A DNA stretch of 64,000 nt from positions 186,001 to 250,000 of the forward strand of contig JAUCBJ010008896.1 in assembly GCA_032718475.1 (NCBI GenBank), given 5' to 3'. This DNA is from Nemertoderma westbladi. Taxonomy: Eukaryota > Xenacoelomorpha > Nemertodermatida > Nemertodermatidae. Under the pieces are notes generated by a model. That model did no database searches and was not told the DNA's origin. It saw only the letters and a list, made by a program, of their open reading frames with translations. How positions within the stretch are numbered: position 1 is the stretch's first letter; each line of letters begins with the position of its first letter. Of this stretch, positions 31,361 to 41,122 are shown piece by piece. Position numbers and translations under genes: made by a program.

Positions 31361-32615
31361 GCACCCAGGCCCGCTTGCCGGGTTTATCCCAGAAGGCCCT
31401 CGCCCCGCTGGCCGTCACCACTCCCCCGCCAACCCAGTCCGTGTCTGAGTGGCCGATCCTCTCGATGGGCGGCATCTCCACGAACTCGTCGTCATCCTCA
31501 TCCCCCGCTGGGAGTGGATCCAAACCCGGTATCCCGGCAGACCCACTGTGTCCCTTCCCACCTTGGCTCTTGCCCGTAACTTTCCATCCTTCCAGTTCTC
31601 TCGGTCTCTTTCTCGCGAAATCGCCCTCAGAGCCCGCTGGCATGGGCATCGCTTGCAATCCTGATGTTATCTGTTTCGGCGATTCTTCCGTCCATTCTAG
31701 CTCCTGCCCCAGAGACTCACCCGAGCTCCCTGATCCCCACCGTAACTTGTCCAAGTTCTGGGCCTCGAACCCGTAGTCCTCTTCTCTAGCTTCCGCCTCT
31801 CTTTCGTCTGCCTCCCTCCTTTCTCGCCTGGCGATTTCTTCCAATCGCTTCTCCTCTAGTCTATCCACCTCTAGATTCTCCCACCTCTGATATGGCGTAT
31901 CCACCTCCCTGTCTACTAGATATCGGCAGTTATAGTATACCGACTCGCCCTTCAGCCCCGGGTGGTCTGCCAGACCCTCAAAGGCCACCTTGAAGGCTCT
32001 TCTGTAGTTCAGGGGTGATCCCGACAGCAGAAATGCCGTTGGCTCTCTTCCGATAACCAAGGCCATGAATAGGTTTAGTAAACCTATCATTATCCAATCC
32101 TCCTGCAGGATATATTGCTTCTGATATATCTTTATCACTCCTCTCCAGAATTGATACACCTCCTGTTTCCCTGGCCTCGCTCCCCACTTCAGCGAGTTCG
32201 CCAACTCCGCTCTGTACTCCTCCCTGAATTTACCCCAGTCCATCGGCTTGTGGCAGACGAGCCCCATGAGCTGGCCCATCGCCACTGCTCCGCAATGTCC
32301 TGTATTCTCTACCAATCCCAACCCGGCTGGCCCTGTCATGGCCATGTAGACCGTTTGCATGTCCAGGAGGTTGGGGGTCTCCGGTCCGACGATCCTCTCC
32401 GCATCGTCGCGGATCGCCGATCCCACCTTCATCGTCGACTTGTCCCTCACTAGGTTCTGCACCGCCCTTGGCAACTGGTTCAACTTCGGCCCACTCTTCT
32501 TCCCATACGTTCCCAGATCAAACAGGAATATGTCCCCATTTGGCGCAGCCAAATGCAGAAGTATGGTCCTGGCCGAACCCGCCGACCCTCTTCTCAAACC
32601 CTCATCGTCTTCCAT
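31227..32615 (-). CDS. retroelement protein with DEDD 3'-5' exonuclease-like domain
   Basis: A 462-codon minus-strand frame. Residues 15-75 read TILLHLAAPNGDIFLFDLG, then KVGSAIRDDAERI, closely resembling the exo-II neighbourhood of EXD1/EXD2/WRN-type exonucleases (strand, LFDL, then VG...DD). An LLDMQTVY block follows, like the D-T-Q step in that family. A possible third motif is LQEDWIMIGLLNLF near residue 177-190. Exo-I (LDDEG) lies at the end of the overlapping upstream frame. The C-terminal half is charged and low-complexity, like a linker. The domain is called from pattern alone and the third acidic residue is uncertain. It sits between pol and the 3' LTR. Confidence 0.55.
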   Translation of the reverse strand: MEDDEGLRRGSAGSARTILLHLAAPNGDIFLFDLGTYGKKSGPKLNQLPRAVQNLVRDKSTMKVGSAIRDDAERIVGPETPNLLDMQTVYMAMTGPAGLGLVENTGHCGAVAMGQLMGLVCHKPMDWGKFREEYRAELANSLKWGARPGKQEVYQFWRGVIKIYQKQYILQEDWIMIGLLNLFMALVIGREPTAFLLSGSPLNYRRAFKVAFEGLADHPGLKGESVYYNCRYLVDREVDTPYQRWENLEVDRLEEKRLEEIARRERREADEREAEAREEDYGFEAQNLDKLRWGSGSSGESLGQELEWTEESPKQITSGLQAMPMPAGSEGDFARKRPRELEGWKVTGKSQGGKGHSGSAGIPGLDPLPAGDEDDDEFVEMPPIERIGHSDTDWVGGGVVTASGARAFWDKPGKRAWVHEEPTMDFAGSTIRLGEQPGTAPQCSVWRDDAKARRGRRYGQRR

Positions 32616-32994
32616 CGGTCCCTTCGTCGTCTAGGACCATGTATCCTCCCCTGCTGACAGACTCTACGAACCTCTTCCAGTCCTTTCTTGGTGATTCCCT
32701 CGGATACTTCGGTATCCCGAACTTCGCCTCGTCTCCCTTCACTACGTAATGGAAATGCTCGAGGATCGCGTTGTCTAGCGACGGCGTCCCGTAGGTCCCG
32801 ACCAGCCTCCTCTCGTGCACCTCCCTGAAATGGTCCTGCAGCGCTCGCGCCTTGTGACCCTTCTCTAACCGCTCGTAGTATCCCCTCGTCTTCTCCTCCG
32901 GATGCCTCTGGGTGAAATCTACTAGTATCTCCTTTCCACCTCTTTCCGCCTTTCTCTTCCTGACAAGTCTCTCCGCCATTACGAACTCTCCCAA
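32602..32994 (-). CDS. N-terminal part of the exonuclease-like retroelement protein
   Basis: A 130-codon frame starting MGEFVMAERLVRKRK. It is basic and helical, and contains YGTPSLDNAILEHFHYV. Near the C-terminus GGYMVLDDEGTDG fits an exonuclease I motif (D-x-E) followed by a stop. The next frame begins 14 bp before this one ends, in another register, and supplies the rest of the domain. A single-base change or a frameshifting site would join them. No Kozak or promoter evidence distinguishes the options. Confidence 0.5.
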   Translation of the reverse strand: MGEFVMAERLVRKRKAERGGKEILVDFTQRHPEEKTRGYYERLEKGHKARALQDHFREVHERRLVGTYGTPSLDNAILEHFHYVVKGDEAKFGIPKYPRESPRKDWKRFVESVSRGGYMVLDDEGTDGRR

Positions 32995-34007
32995 TCACTC
33001 ACCCACAAGGTGGTGCCTTACCAAGGCTCAAAGTAGATGAGTGATGTAGTTAAGATGGTCTGTGCGGTCCGATAATGGCCTATCTCTCTCAGAACACTAG
33101 GTTTTATGTTATATTTCACCTATGTACCCACCAAAGTACTAAATTTTCCTAAATTCCCTAAATCTGTCAGTTGCTTTTATTATGTTCTAGAATTTTCTGC
33201 CTACTGTTACCATAATTTGTTGAATTTTATTTTAATACTAATTTTTAATCCTACTACTGTGCTATTGATACTCATAATGGATTATTTTTGTCTAAATAAC
33301 CCCTATGGTTTGCATACAGGGTAGACTAGCTATTCCCTACTGTGCTAGTCCGCACCAGGTAACCTCCTGGCCCTGTATCAAACATTCTGACCTATTCTAT
33401 GGGCTGCGCAGTACAGTAGTCTGTCTCGTACTACCAGTACTCTACTAACGGTACTACGTACCCTCTTACACTCTAACTCTACTAACGGTACTACGTACCC
33501 TCCTACTCTCTAACTCTTACTAATGGTACTACCTACCCTCTTACACTCTAACTCTTACTAACGGTACTACGTACCCTCTTACTCTCTAACTCTTACTAAC
33601 GGTACTACGTACCCTCTTACTCTCTAACTCTTACTAACGGTACTATGTACCCTCTTACTCTCTAACTCTTAGTAACGGTACTACGTACCCTCTTACTCTA
33701 TAATTCTTACTAACGGAACTACGTACCCTCTCATTCTCTAACTCTTACTAACGGTACTACGTACCCTCTTACACTCTAACTCTTACTAACTCTTACTAAT
33801 GGTACTGCATACCCTCTTAATCTCTAACTCTTACTAACTTCTATCTGCCTACTTACTTACTACTACGTACTGTCTACTATTACTTTCTCTTTCTAACTTT
33901 CTACTATTTTATTATTTTTTTTTTATTTTTTTTTTTATATTTTGTGTGGGAAGGGCGTCTCGCCCTCAATCCCACCCCCCTCAGTCCAACACTTGGACGA
34001 CTAAACT
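32995..34007 (-). other. spacer between pol and the exonuclease-like ORF
   Basis: Non-coding, mostly the tandem array at 33,433-33,835. No LTR edge (TGTTGGAG or CCCGTCACA) is visible here, which argues that pol (34.0-35.3 kb) and the ORFs at 30.4-33.0 kb belong to one element and not to two adjacent ones. Confidence 0.5.
33433..33835. repeat. ~37-bp tandem array
   Basis: About ten units containing TAACGGTACTACGTACCCTC plus TTACTCTCTAACTCTTAC, with scattered substitutions. Confidence 0.92.
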
Positions 34008-35344
34008 TTATGGTGCCCCTTCTAGTAGGCAGCACTTTCCCACAGCCCTCCTGTAGGTCTTCCTATCCTTTGCTCCTATCTTACCCCCTATCCGCACTTC
34101 CACCGATCGGACTCTTCTGTCCTCGTTGGGGTAAGTGTCTACTACTCTTGCTAGCCTCCACTGATTGTTGATGATTGCGTCGTCAGTGACGATCACTAAA
34201 TCACCTTTCTTTAACTCTCTAGTGATGTTTCTCCACTTACTCCTCCTGTGTAATGTGGGTAGGTATTCCTCGACCCACCTCCTCCAGTACTCTGCGCTTA
34301 TCGCCTTGGCGACTTTCCAACTCTGGCGGGAGTGTATGTCATCTGGGTCTACACCCTTCATGTCGATGGTCGCCGGCCTTTCCATCAGAAAGTGGCTCGG
34401 TGTTAGCACGTCTAGTGATTCCGGGTCGTCATTCTCTGGATATAGCGGTCTGCTATTAATGATTCCCTCACACCTAGCTAGCACCATTCTTAGAATGTCC
34501 TCTGTCACCATGTGGGTGTTCATCAACTTCGTCATCAGACGCTTGGAACTACCCACAAGTCTCTCGACGCATCCTAATGTATGTGACGCATACAGCGTCC
34601 TCCTTTCCCACTTCACCTGTCGTCTCCTCATGGCTGCCCTGACCTCTTCTCCTTCTAGGATGTCCAAGGCCTCCGCCAACTCGTTCTCCACCCCCACAAA
34701 GTTGGTTCCATTGTCGGAATAGATCACTGCGATCGTCCCACCTTTGCGGTCTCTAAATCTCTCTAAGGCATTGATGAATCCCGATGCCGTAGCGTCCTGG
34801 GCGAGTTCTATTCCTACCGCCCTCGTGTTGTTACATACGAAGATGATGCCGTATCGTTTCTCCATGTGTCGCATCACCTTGATCTTAATCGGCCCAAACA
34901 TGTCTACTCCGCAGTGCGTGAATGGCGGGTCATGCTGTCTCACCCTACTGGCCGGTAATGCATCTCCTGTACGGCCCTCTCCTTTCTCTTCCGTCGGCAG
35001 GTCTGGCATTGCCCCACTACCGCCTTCACCTTCTTTCTTAGCTTCGCGAGCCAGAAGGTCCTCCGTATCTCTGTGTGGGTCTGGTTGGTGCCTCCGTGCA
35101 ATATCGACTTGTGGGAGTCCCAAATGATCTGGTGGACTATCAGCGATCTGTTGGGGATGATAATGGGTTTTGGTGGGTTGATAAGGCTGTTGTTATTCAG
35201 CACTCTGGAGTTCATCACCAGAATCCCGTCATCATTGAGTTGTGGTGACAGCGTGATGAGCTCGCTGTCCCGACGAAGATGTTGCTGCTTGCTAACTCGA
35301 TCCACTTCGTCGCAGCAGTTCTTTCTCTGTTCGTACCGTATCAC
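34008..35344 (-). pseudogene. BEL/Pao pol: integrase region
   Basis: Two overlapping minus-strand frames. The upstream one (34,940-35,344) carries the zinc-binding N-terminus (HGGTNQTHTEIRRTFW, later CQTC). The downstream one (34,008-35,123) carries the catalytic core: D in THCGVDMFGPI, D in IYSDNGTNF, E in GCVERLVGSSKR, then a C-terminal region with FLMERPATI, KKGDLVIVTDD and WRLARVVDTYPNEDRRVRSV typical of BEL/Pao integrases. One frameshift near 34,945 joins the two. DDE residues and spacing are intact, so decay is slight. The preceding protease/RT/RNase H part is missing here; a piece of RT lies at 39.2-39.7 kb. Confidence 0.85.
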
Positions 35345-35347
35345 GGC

Positions 35348-35889
35348 CTAAACCACAGCCACAGCCACAGCCACAACCACAGCCACAACCACAACCACAG
35401 CCACAGCCACAACCACAGCCACAGCCACAACCACAACCACAACCACAACCACAACCACAGCCACAGCCACAACCACAGCCACAGCCACAACCACAGCCAC
35501 AACCACAGCCACAGCCACAACCACAGCCACAGCCACAACCACAACCACAACCACAGCCACAGCCACAACCACAGCCACAGCCACAACCACAGCCACAACC
35601 ACAGCCACAGCCACAACCACAGCCACAACCACAACCACAGCCACAGCCACAACCATAGCCACAACCATAGCCACAACCACAGCCACAGCCACAACCACAA
35701 CCACAACCACAGCCACAGCCACGGCCACAGCCACAGCCACAGCCACAGCCACAACCACAACCACAGCCACAGCCACAACCACAGCCACAACCACAACCAC
35801 AGCCACAGCCCCACAACCACAGCCACAACCACAGCCACAACCACAGCCACAACCACAACCACAGCCACAGCCATAGCCCCAACCACAAC
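35348..35889. repeat. (CCACAGCCACAA)n minisatellite
   Basis: About 540 bp of CCACAG and CCACAA hexamers in irregular order. The same motif in the opposite orientation lies at 37,604-37,808. The long open frames on both strands (HSHNHN, WLWLWL, GCGCGC, VVAVAV) are artefacts of a period divisible by three. Confidence 0.95.
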
Positions 35890-36289
35890 CACTTCCTAGC
35901 TCTAGACTGAATCTAGTGTACACTAGCTTTGACTCTCCCAGCTATAGTGATAGTATGCAACCTTGGGAGTTAATGTGCGGTCTTATGAGTAAAGGGCAAG
36001 AGATTAGACTTCATGTTGCCTCCATTGATTCACTCTTCTTAACTTTATAAAATAACTCCACCCTTATTTAAAGTTTTAAAAGTTATGACTTAGTCGACTA
36101 ATTTTCCAAAATATATTATAAAAAACATATAATTTCTTGAATAAATAGACCTAATAGCAATAAATATTGTTGGCAAATACATTTATAATACTAATATAAT
36201 AATTAAGGATAAATACTCCTAATACCAATATAATTGTTATGGATAAATAGTTCTAATACTATTATGAAAGGAACTCAAACAAACAAATG
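35890..36289. other. non-coding, AT-rich, within E-prime
   Basis: No coding signal. Short AATACTAATATAAT-type repeats near 36,180-36,270. Confidence 0.4.
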
Positions 36290-37354
36290 TCAATAGTGTC
36301 CTCCTGCGCGGGCATATACTGTACGAGAGTTTTTCATCATAGGTCTTCGAAAATAAGTAAAAGCTGGTTGATTTTCTTTACTTTCATCTTCCTCATTAAC
36401 CAACTGTTTCTTAATTTTATTCAATTGTTCATTAATTTTCAGTAATTTACTTTTATTTCCCAGAACCTGTCTTAATATCTCTTCTCTATTTTCCTCATTT
36501 TCTTCCATTTGTTTAATAAATTTCCGCATTTGATTTTTGTTTCCTAATATTTGTCTCAATATCTCTTCTTTATTTTCATCATTCTCTTCTAAATGTTTAA
36601 TAAATTTCTGTAATTTAATTTTACTTCCTAGAACTTGGGTCAATGTCACCTCTTTATTTTCTTCATTTTCCTTCAAATGTTTAATAATTTTCCGCAATTT
36701 ATTCTTATTTCCAAGTAATTGTCTCAATATTTCCTTATTATTATCATTTTCATCATCTTCTTCACTTTCCTGACCTTCACTTTCTTCGTCCTCTTCCTGA
36801 CCTTCACTTTCTTCGTCCTCTTCCTGACCTTCACTTTCTTCATCCTCTTTCTGACCTTCACTTTCGTCATCCTCTTCCTGTTCTTCACTTTCTTCATCCT
36901 CTTCCTGTTCTTCATTTTCTTCATTCTCTTCCTGACCTTCGCTTTCTTCACCCTCTTCCTGACCTTCACTTTCTTCGTCATCTTCTGACCTTCATTCTCA
37001 ACCTCACTCTCTTCAACTTCATCCTGACCCTCACTATTTTCATTCTCCATCTCATCGTCCTCTTCTTCTTCATCTTCCTCACTCAAATTTTCATCATTTT
37101 CTAGGGGTAACTGTTTTTGTATCCCTTTCAAAATATTCATAACTTTATGAAATTTATTTTCCATTGTCTGTTTTATCTTTAATATATCACGCTCAACTCT
37201 CTTTTTCTTTTCTCTTCATAAAAATATCTCGGATTTTTTAATTTCTTTGGTAATGGTCCATTACACCTTCCTTTCTATGTATACTCATATGGCGGGATAT
37301 ACTGTCTCGTCTCATTTCTTTATTACAAACCAAACATCTTTCATAACTAGGCAT
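36290..37354 (-). pseudogene. C2H2-acidic-coiled-coil protein gene of E-prime
   Basis: Starting at 37,354 on the minus strand, the N-terminus reads MPSYERCLVCNKEM with C-x2-C and RHMSIH, the same zinc finger as at 40,931. It continues as a charged linker, KFHKVMNILKGIQKQLP, a long Glu/Asp tract built from a 27-bp coding repeat (EESEGQEED), and then four ~30-residue repeats of the form ILRQ-LGNK-K--KFIK-LEENEEN (36,290-36,727). Frameshifts near 37,260 and 36,985 break it; beyond the second, the acidic tract is read as a Lys/Arg tract. Domain order matches the gene at 40,931-41,575, so both are copies of one E-borne gene. Function unknown. Confidence 0.7.
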
Positions 37355-37603
37355 TATATAGCAATGTCAATTGATATTATGAATTTTCGCTGAATGATTT
37401 TACAAAATTTTAAATAAATAAAACTTTTATGAAAATAAATAAAACTTTTAAAAATAAAAATTAGAGAATGAATGGGAATGCGGTGAATGGGGGCTATTAT
37501 AGAGGGAGGCTAGAATGGAGTTGTGAAAAAAGAATAATCTATTGTAAACCAGATGTTTCTTGAATTTTTCTCAGGCGTATTTGTCAATAAAGTGGGTGAA
37601 GGT

Positions 37604-37808
37604 TGTGGTTGTGGCTGTGGCTGTGGCTGTGGCTGTGGCTGTGGCTGTGGCTGTGGCTGTGGCTGTGGCTGTGGCTGTGGCTGTGGTTGTGGCTGTGGTT
37701 CTGGCTGTGGTTCTGGCTGTGGCTGTGGCTGTGGTTGTAGTTGTGGCTGTGGCTGTGGTTGTGGCTGTGGTTGTTGCTGTGGTTGTGGCTGTGGCTGTGG
37801 CTGTGGTT
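37604..37808. repeat. (GGCTGT)n minisatellite
   Basis: About 205 bp of GGCTGT/GGTTGT hexamers, the reverse complement of the array at 35,348-35,889. The Gly-Cys and Val-Ala open frames across it are artefacts. Confidence 0.95.
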
Positions 37809-38323
37809 TAGTTAGGATGGGAAATGGGGTGATTTGAGAAGCAGGGAGTGCGCTGGAGAAAAGTGCGTGTAATGAATGGGCTGCTGCGTCAAAATGGGTA
37901 TGTTAATTAATGTTATACTACAGTATCTGAACAAATATTTTAGGTATGGTATAGCAAGCATGAGGGGTTATGCATTACTTCAAACATAAAACTACAGTAA
38001 CTAGTATAGAGATGGTTGGGGATTAATTTGACATATGGTATTTGGGTACTGGCTTTGTCGTTGAGCTAATACTTGGAGTGTGCGGTTGGGCGCGCAGGCT
38101 GCTTCGCAACACAATGTGAAAGAATGCAATCTATTGCAAGACCAGATGTTTATTATAATTTTCTTAGGCGAATTGACAATGGTCTGACATGATAACGAAG
38201 CTGGAGGTTTAAATAATTTAAAATGTGTGCAACCCCATGTTGGCATGCAGTATAACTCAACATGGGATTCAGTGGGATGCTTAATCCTTCACGCATGCCA
38301 TACCAAAAACTATGTCCTGTTTG

Positions 38324-38370
38324 AAATGTTAAGGTGGACCTTTCTATATAAATAAAACCATGTAAAGTTA
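38324..38370 (+). promoter_or_regulatory. shared promoter block of GTSF1-like genes, copy 1
   Basis: AAATGTTAAGGTGGACCTTT precedes TATATAAATA (38,345-38,354) and then CATGTAAAGTTA. The same block, orientation-matched, precedes the genes at 48,526 and 49,203. The TATA-like box lies about 100 bp before the ATG. Confidence 0.7.
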
Positions 38371-38454
38371 GATCATTATCTCTAAAAAACATTAAGTGAA
38401 GTTTTTCAAAGTTTTTTTTAAAGTAAATCTTACTAAATTTGTCTTTTTGTTACT

Positions 38455-38742
38455 ATGGAGTACTTTATTTGCCCCTATGATGCCACGCACCGGATTCATT
38501 CGGAGAAATACGTCAAACATCTAAGAAAATGCCGCAAGAACTTTCCTGGCCAAAAAATGGTACAGTGTCCCTTTGAAGTTGCGCATAGCTTTAGAGAAGC
38601 CGAAAGGGAACATCATCTACAATTTTGTGAATACAGAAATAGGAGCTCCATTTTTGAGAAATTAAAAGAAGAGAAAAAAGTGGAGAAGAAAGGAGAAGAA
38701 ATTGAATGTCCGGCGGCATGGGGAGAAGAGGTGTGGGATTGA
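38455..38742 (+). CDS. double CHHC zinc-finger protein, GTSF1/Asterix-like (E-prime)
   Basis: A complete 95-codon intronless frame. Finger 1, at about residues 5-25, is CPYDATH...KH-RKC (C-x5-H-x9-H-x3-C). Finger 2, at about residues 41-61, is CPFEVAH...EHH---C with the same spacing. The KCRKN linker and the HH in finger 2 match GTSF1, a cofactor that stimulates PIWI-clade Argonaute cleavage; CHHC fingers of this family bind RNA. The tail has a charged helix and then PAAWGEEVWD, an acidic tail with two tryptophans, resembling the part of GTSF1 that contacts PIWI. It is shorter than vertebrate GTSF1 (about 165 residues). The location inside a transposon copy and the shared promoter argue that it is element cargo. 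U11-48K-like is the alternative, but that protein has one finger. Confidence 0.78.
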   Translation: MEYFICPYDATHRIHSEKYVKHLRKCRKNFPGQKMVQCPFEVAHSFREAEREHHLQFCEYRNRSSIFEKLKEEKKVEKKGEEIECPAAWGEEVWD

Positions 38743-39104
38743 TGTGATGATGCGATTCTCCGCACCCTAGTATAAATTGTTATGTAATTATTATTGGTGT
38801 ATAAATTGTATGTACTTGGCGATTAATAATTGGTGCAGCCATGTATATTGTATTATTGTTCCTATTGTATTGCATATTTCATCTGCTGTAGTACAATCTA
38901 TTCAACTCGCGTCCCTATCTGATTGATTTATGTCAAATTAAATTGCCTTTGGCAACATTATTTGATACAAATCGATTGATTAAACAATTAATTAATTGTT
39001 TAATCGACCAATTAATTAATTGTTTAATTAATTAATGACCTACTTAACACCCAAGGTGTGAAGTTGGACCAAACTGTCGCCGAGGATGGCAAACCATTAC
39101 TACT
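38743..39104. repeat. right end of E-prime
   Basis: Matches the right end of E (50,160-50,486): TGATTGATTTATGTCAAATTAAATTGCC, then the TTAAACAATTAATTAATTG palindrome, ending ACCATTACTACT. Confidence 0.85.
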
Positions 39105-39214
39105 TATAGGGTATCTCGTCTTCTCATTGTGCAGCCACCCAAGCACTACCATGGCAGTAGTGTGTCTCCACTATGTTGGGTATAGTTTCCATCAAGTAGG
39201 CTGTGGCTCTTACT

Positions 39215-39665
39215 CCTAATCTTGCAGCTTATATGCTTTCTTAAGTATCTGTTTCCCCTTGACTAACAGTGGGGATGCTAGGCCTAAGGGATCGTATATC
39301 ATGCTATGTACAATACATAGCCCCTCTTTGTGTGGATCTCCGTGCCCTCCTGGCTCAGTTGGTACTGGAACTCGTCTGTCTCCCGGTTCCACACGATCCC
39401 CAGCGCCTTCTGCTGAGACTCCACTCTCTTGTCCACCATGTCCTGTCCCTTGGCTGTCATGGGGTTGTCCATGGTCGACTCTGGCTGCCTGTCCTCTATG
39501 GCTTTCATAAACTCCTCTGAGCTGGACTGAAACTTGGTCAGGTTAAATCCGGATCCTTTCAGGATGTCGCGAACCTCGCGCCCTGTAATAATTTCTTTAA
39601 CCGTATTTCCAGATTCCATCCCGTCGTCTACATAGAAGCCGCGTCGAATAATATCGATCGCTTTG
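39215..39665 (-). pseudogene. BEL/Pao pol: reverse transcriptase fragment
   Basis: The minus strand reads AIDIIRRGFYVDDGMESGN (RT catalytic YVDD), then REVRDILKGSGFNLTKFQSS, ALGIVWNRETDEFQY, and after a shift IYDPLGLASPLLVKGKQILK. This is the BEL/Pao RT-RNase H connection. It begins abruptly at about 39,665 where element E sequence starts, so the 5' LTR, gag, protease and most of RT have been deleted. It ends at about 39,120 next to E-prime. It belongs with the integrase at 34.0-35.3 kb. Confidence 0.8.
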
Positions 39666-39666
39666 A

Positions 39667-39880
39667 GCAGGGGGGCCCATATCGAGCGGGGCCCAAAACA
39701 TAAATTACCCTTTCAGGAAAATACGTGGGCCAGTTTGGCCCTTTCTCAGTCCCCGAATAATCTGAGGAGCAAGACTAATCCCTTTGAATCTTGTATGTCA
39801 ACGGTAGGTGGGGATTGCGCGAATTGTAAATTATTTAAACCTCCAGCTTCGTTATTATGTAAGATTGGAAACCTTAGGTT
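39667..39880. repeat. left arm of element E, continued
   Basis: The reverse complement matches 49,960-50,160 of the right arm: GCGGGGCC, AAACATAAATTACC, TTTCAGGAAAATA, GTGGGCCAGTTTGGCC and CCTCCAGCTTCGTTAT. This shows the arms of E extend far inward as long inverted repeats (at least about 500 bp) and that the retroelement replaced about 330 bp of the left arm. Confidence 0.8.
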
Positions 39881-40930
39881 TACATCTTACGCGCCAGCAT
39901 TAACCCCAAATCACACATAGGCCAACTACAACCTTGGGCCATATGAGGTTAGCTGAATGTGTGACACACTATTACCACTACTGTATCACTACTATAAACC
40001 CTATTACAGTACCAGAGCTACTGTAGTAGAGCTTGAAACTTTTTGAAGTAGGTTAGATCATGGAAGTTATGAATATGTTATGATTGATTAAGTTACGAGG
40101 TGGAGTGGGAAGGACTCTTATTGGTTAATAAAAGTCTTTAAGTTCATTACAATTTTCCTCACCCATTATTATATTTAATTAAGATGTTTATAACTTTTTA
40201 TTCTTTTTGATAGTAATTCTTATCCTGCTTATTATTTTTATAAATATTTTCTGATTCACTTGAAAATGGACGGGTTTATTGTTGATTTTCAATACCATGT
40301 ACTCAACGACTCATTTTATTCCGTAATATTTAAAGAATTTATGGTTTATGATTGAAGATTGATTGAAGAATGAACTTAGAATAACTGCGCAACTACTGGA
40401 AATATTTGGAATAAATAAGAAATTCATTAACCCTAAAGCAGATTGTCATTTCCACATTAATGCTAACTGTCCTTTTCACATTGACACTAGGGATGGTTGT
40501 ATGAATTATTGTTCTGTCAAGCTAACTGTAGGGTTTGCAAATTATATTCTTAGATGGAAGGTGGATTCTTTTCTACAAAGAGTATAGGATAAAGCTCTAT
40601 TATTGTGAGGGCATCAAGGCATCAACTTAGTACCGCACCTCACTCCCTAATAAGGGAGTGAGGCAAGTCTCTTGTCATGTTTGCCTAACTTTGTGCCTCA
40701 CTATACCATGCACAAACCTCACTTAATAAGCGATAACCTCCCATATATAAATTTCAATTATTAACATTAATCTTTAAACATTAAATTTGAACTATTAATA
40801 ATGTTCCATCTTCTGATATATATTTACTGAGATTTATATTTGTAAGTGAATCCCTAGCTAAACAAACTGAAAATTTTGAAAAAATATAGCTGTAGACATT
40901 TAAAAACATAATACAGTTTTCTTTCATAAA
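39881..40930. other. mostly non-coding interior of E
   Basis: A 74-codon frame at 40,363-40,587 has a Cys/His-rich middle (CHFHINANCPFHID) but no recognised family; its reality is doubtful. A perfect hairpin (CCTCACTCCCT-AATA-AGGGAGTGAGG) lies at about 40,637-40,663. Confidence 0.4.
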
Positions 40931-41122
40931 ATGCCTAGCTATGAAAAATGCATGGTTTGTGATAAAGAATTGAGACGAGACAATATATCCCGCCATATGA
41001 GTATACATAGAAAGGAAGGTGTAATGGAACCTTCTCCAAAGAAATTAAAAAATAATGATGATATTTTTAGTGAAGATGAGAACAAAAAGAGAGTTGAGAG
41101 TGACTTTCTAGAGATTAAATAA
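40931..41122 (+). CDS. C2H2 zinc-finger N-terminus of E-borne acidic protein
   Basis: A 63-codon frame containing CMVCDKELRRDNISRHMSIH, a C-x2-C-x11-H-x3-H finger at residues 8-27, followed by a basic segment (PSPKKLKN). The TAA at 41,120 is in the same frame as the next ORF, whose ATG follows directly. In the E-prime copy the corresponding codon is CAG and the two parts read through, so this stop probably arose within an originally single gene. If translated alone it would be a tiny DNA-binding protein. Confidence 0.55.
   Translation: MPSYEKCMVCDKELRRDNISRHMSIHRKEGVMEPSPKKLKNNDDIFSEDENKKRVESDFLEIK

Larger units (their letters stand above)
35345..39104. mobile_element. E-prime: broken second copy of element E inside the BEL/Pao element
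   Basis: The right end (38,780-39,104) matches the right end of E at 50,160-50,486, including CCTACTTAACACC-AAGGTGTG and the terminal ACCATTACTACT. The piece 37,930-38,285 matches 49,720-50,040. The BEL/Pao integrase stops at 35,344 and its RT lies beyond 39,200, so E-prime interrupts that element. No left terminal repeat is found near 35.34 kb, so the left end has been lost or replaced by minisatellite. The left boundary is approximate. TATAGG follows the right end, with no partner copy seen. Confidence 0.7.

Noticed and set aside
29037-33000. Separate LTR element with Gag at 30.4-33.0 kb upstream of its own lost pol
   Set aside because: No second LTR edge is found between 33.0 and 34.0 kb, so one element with pol first is simpler; not fully excluded.
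35279-35923. His-Ser-His-Asn, Trp-Leu, Gly-Cys and Val-Ala repeat proteins
   Set aside because: All arise from one hexamer minisatellite read in different frames and strands.
37553-37837. Gly-Cys repeat protein
   Set aside because: Same hexamer minisatellite in the opposite orientation.
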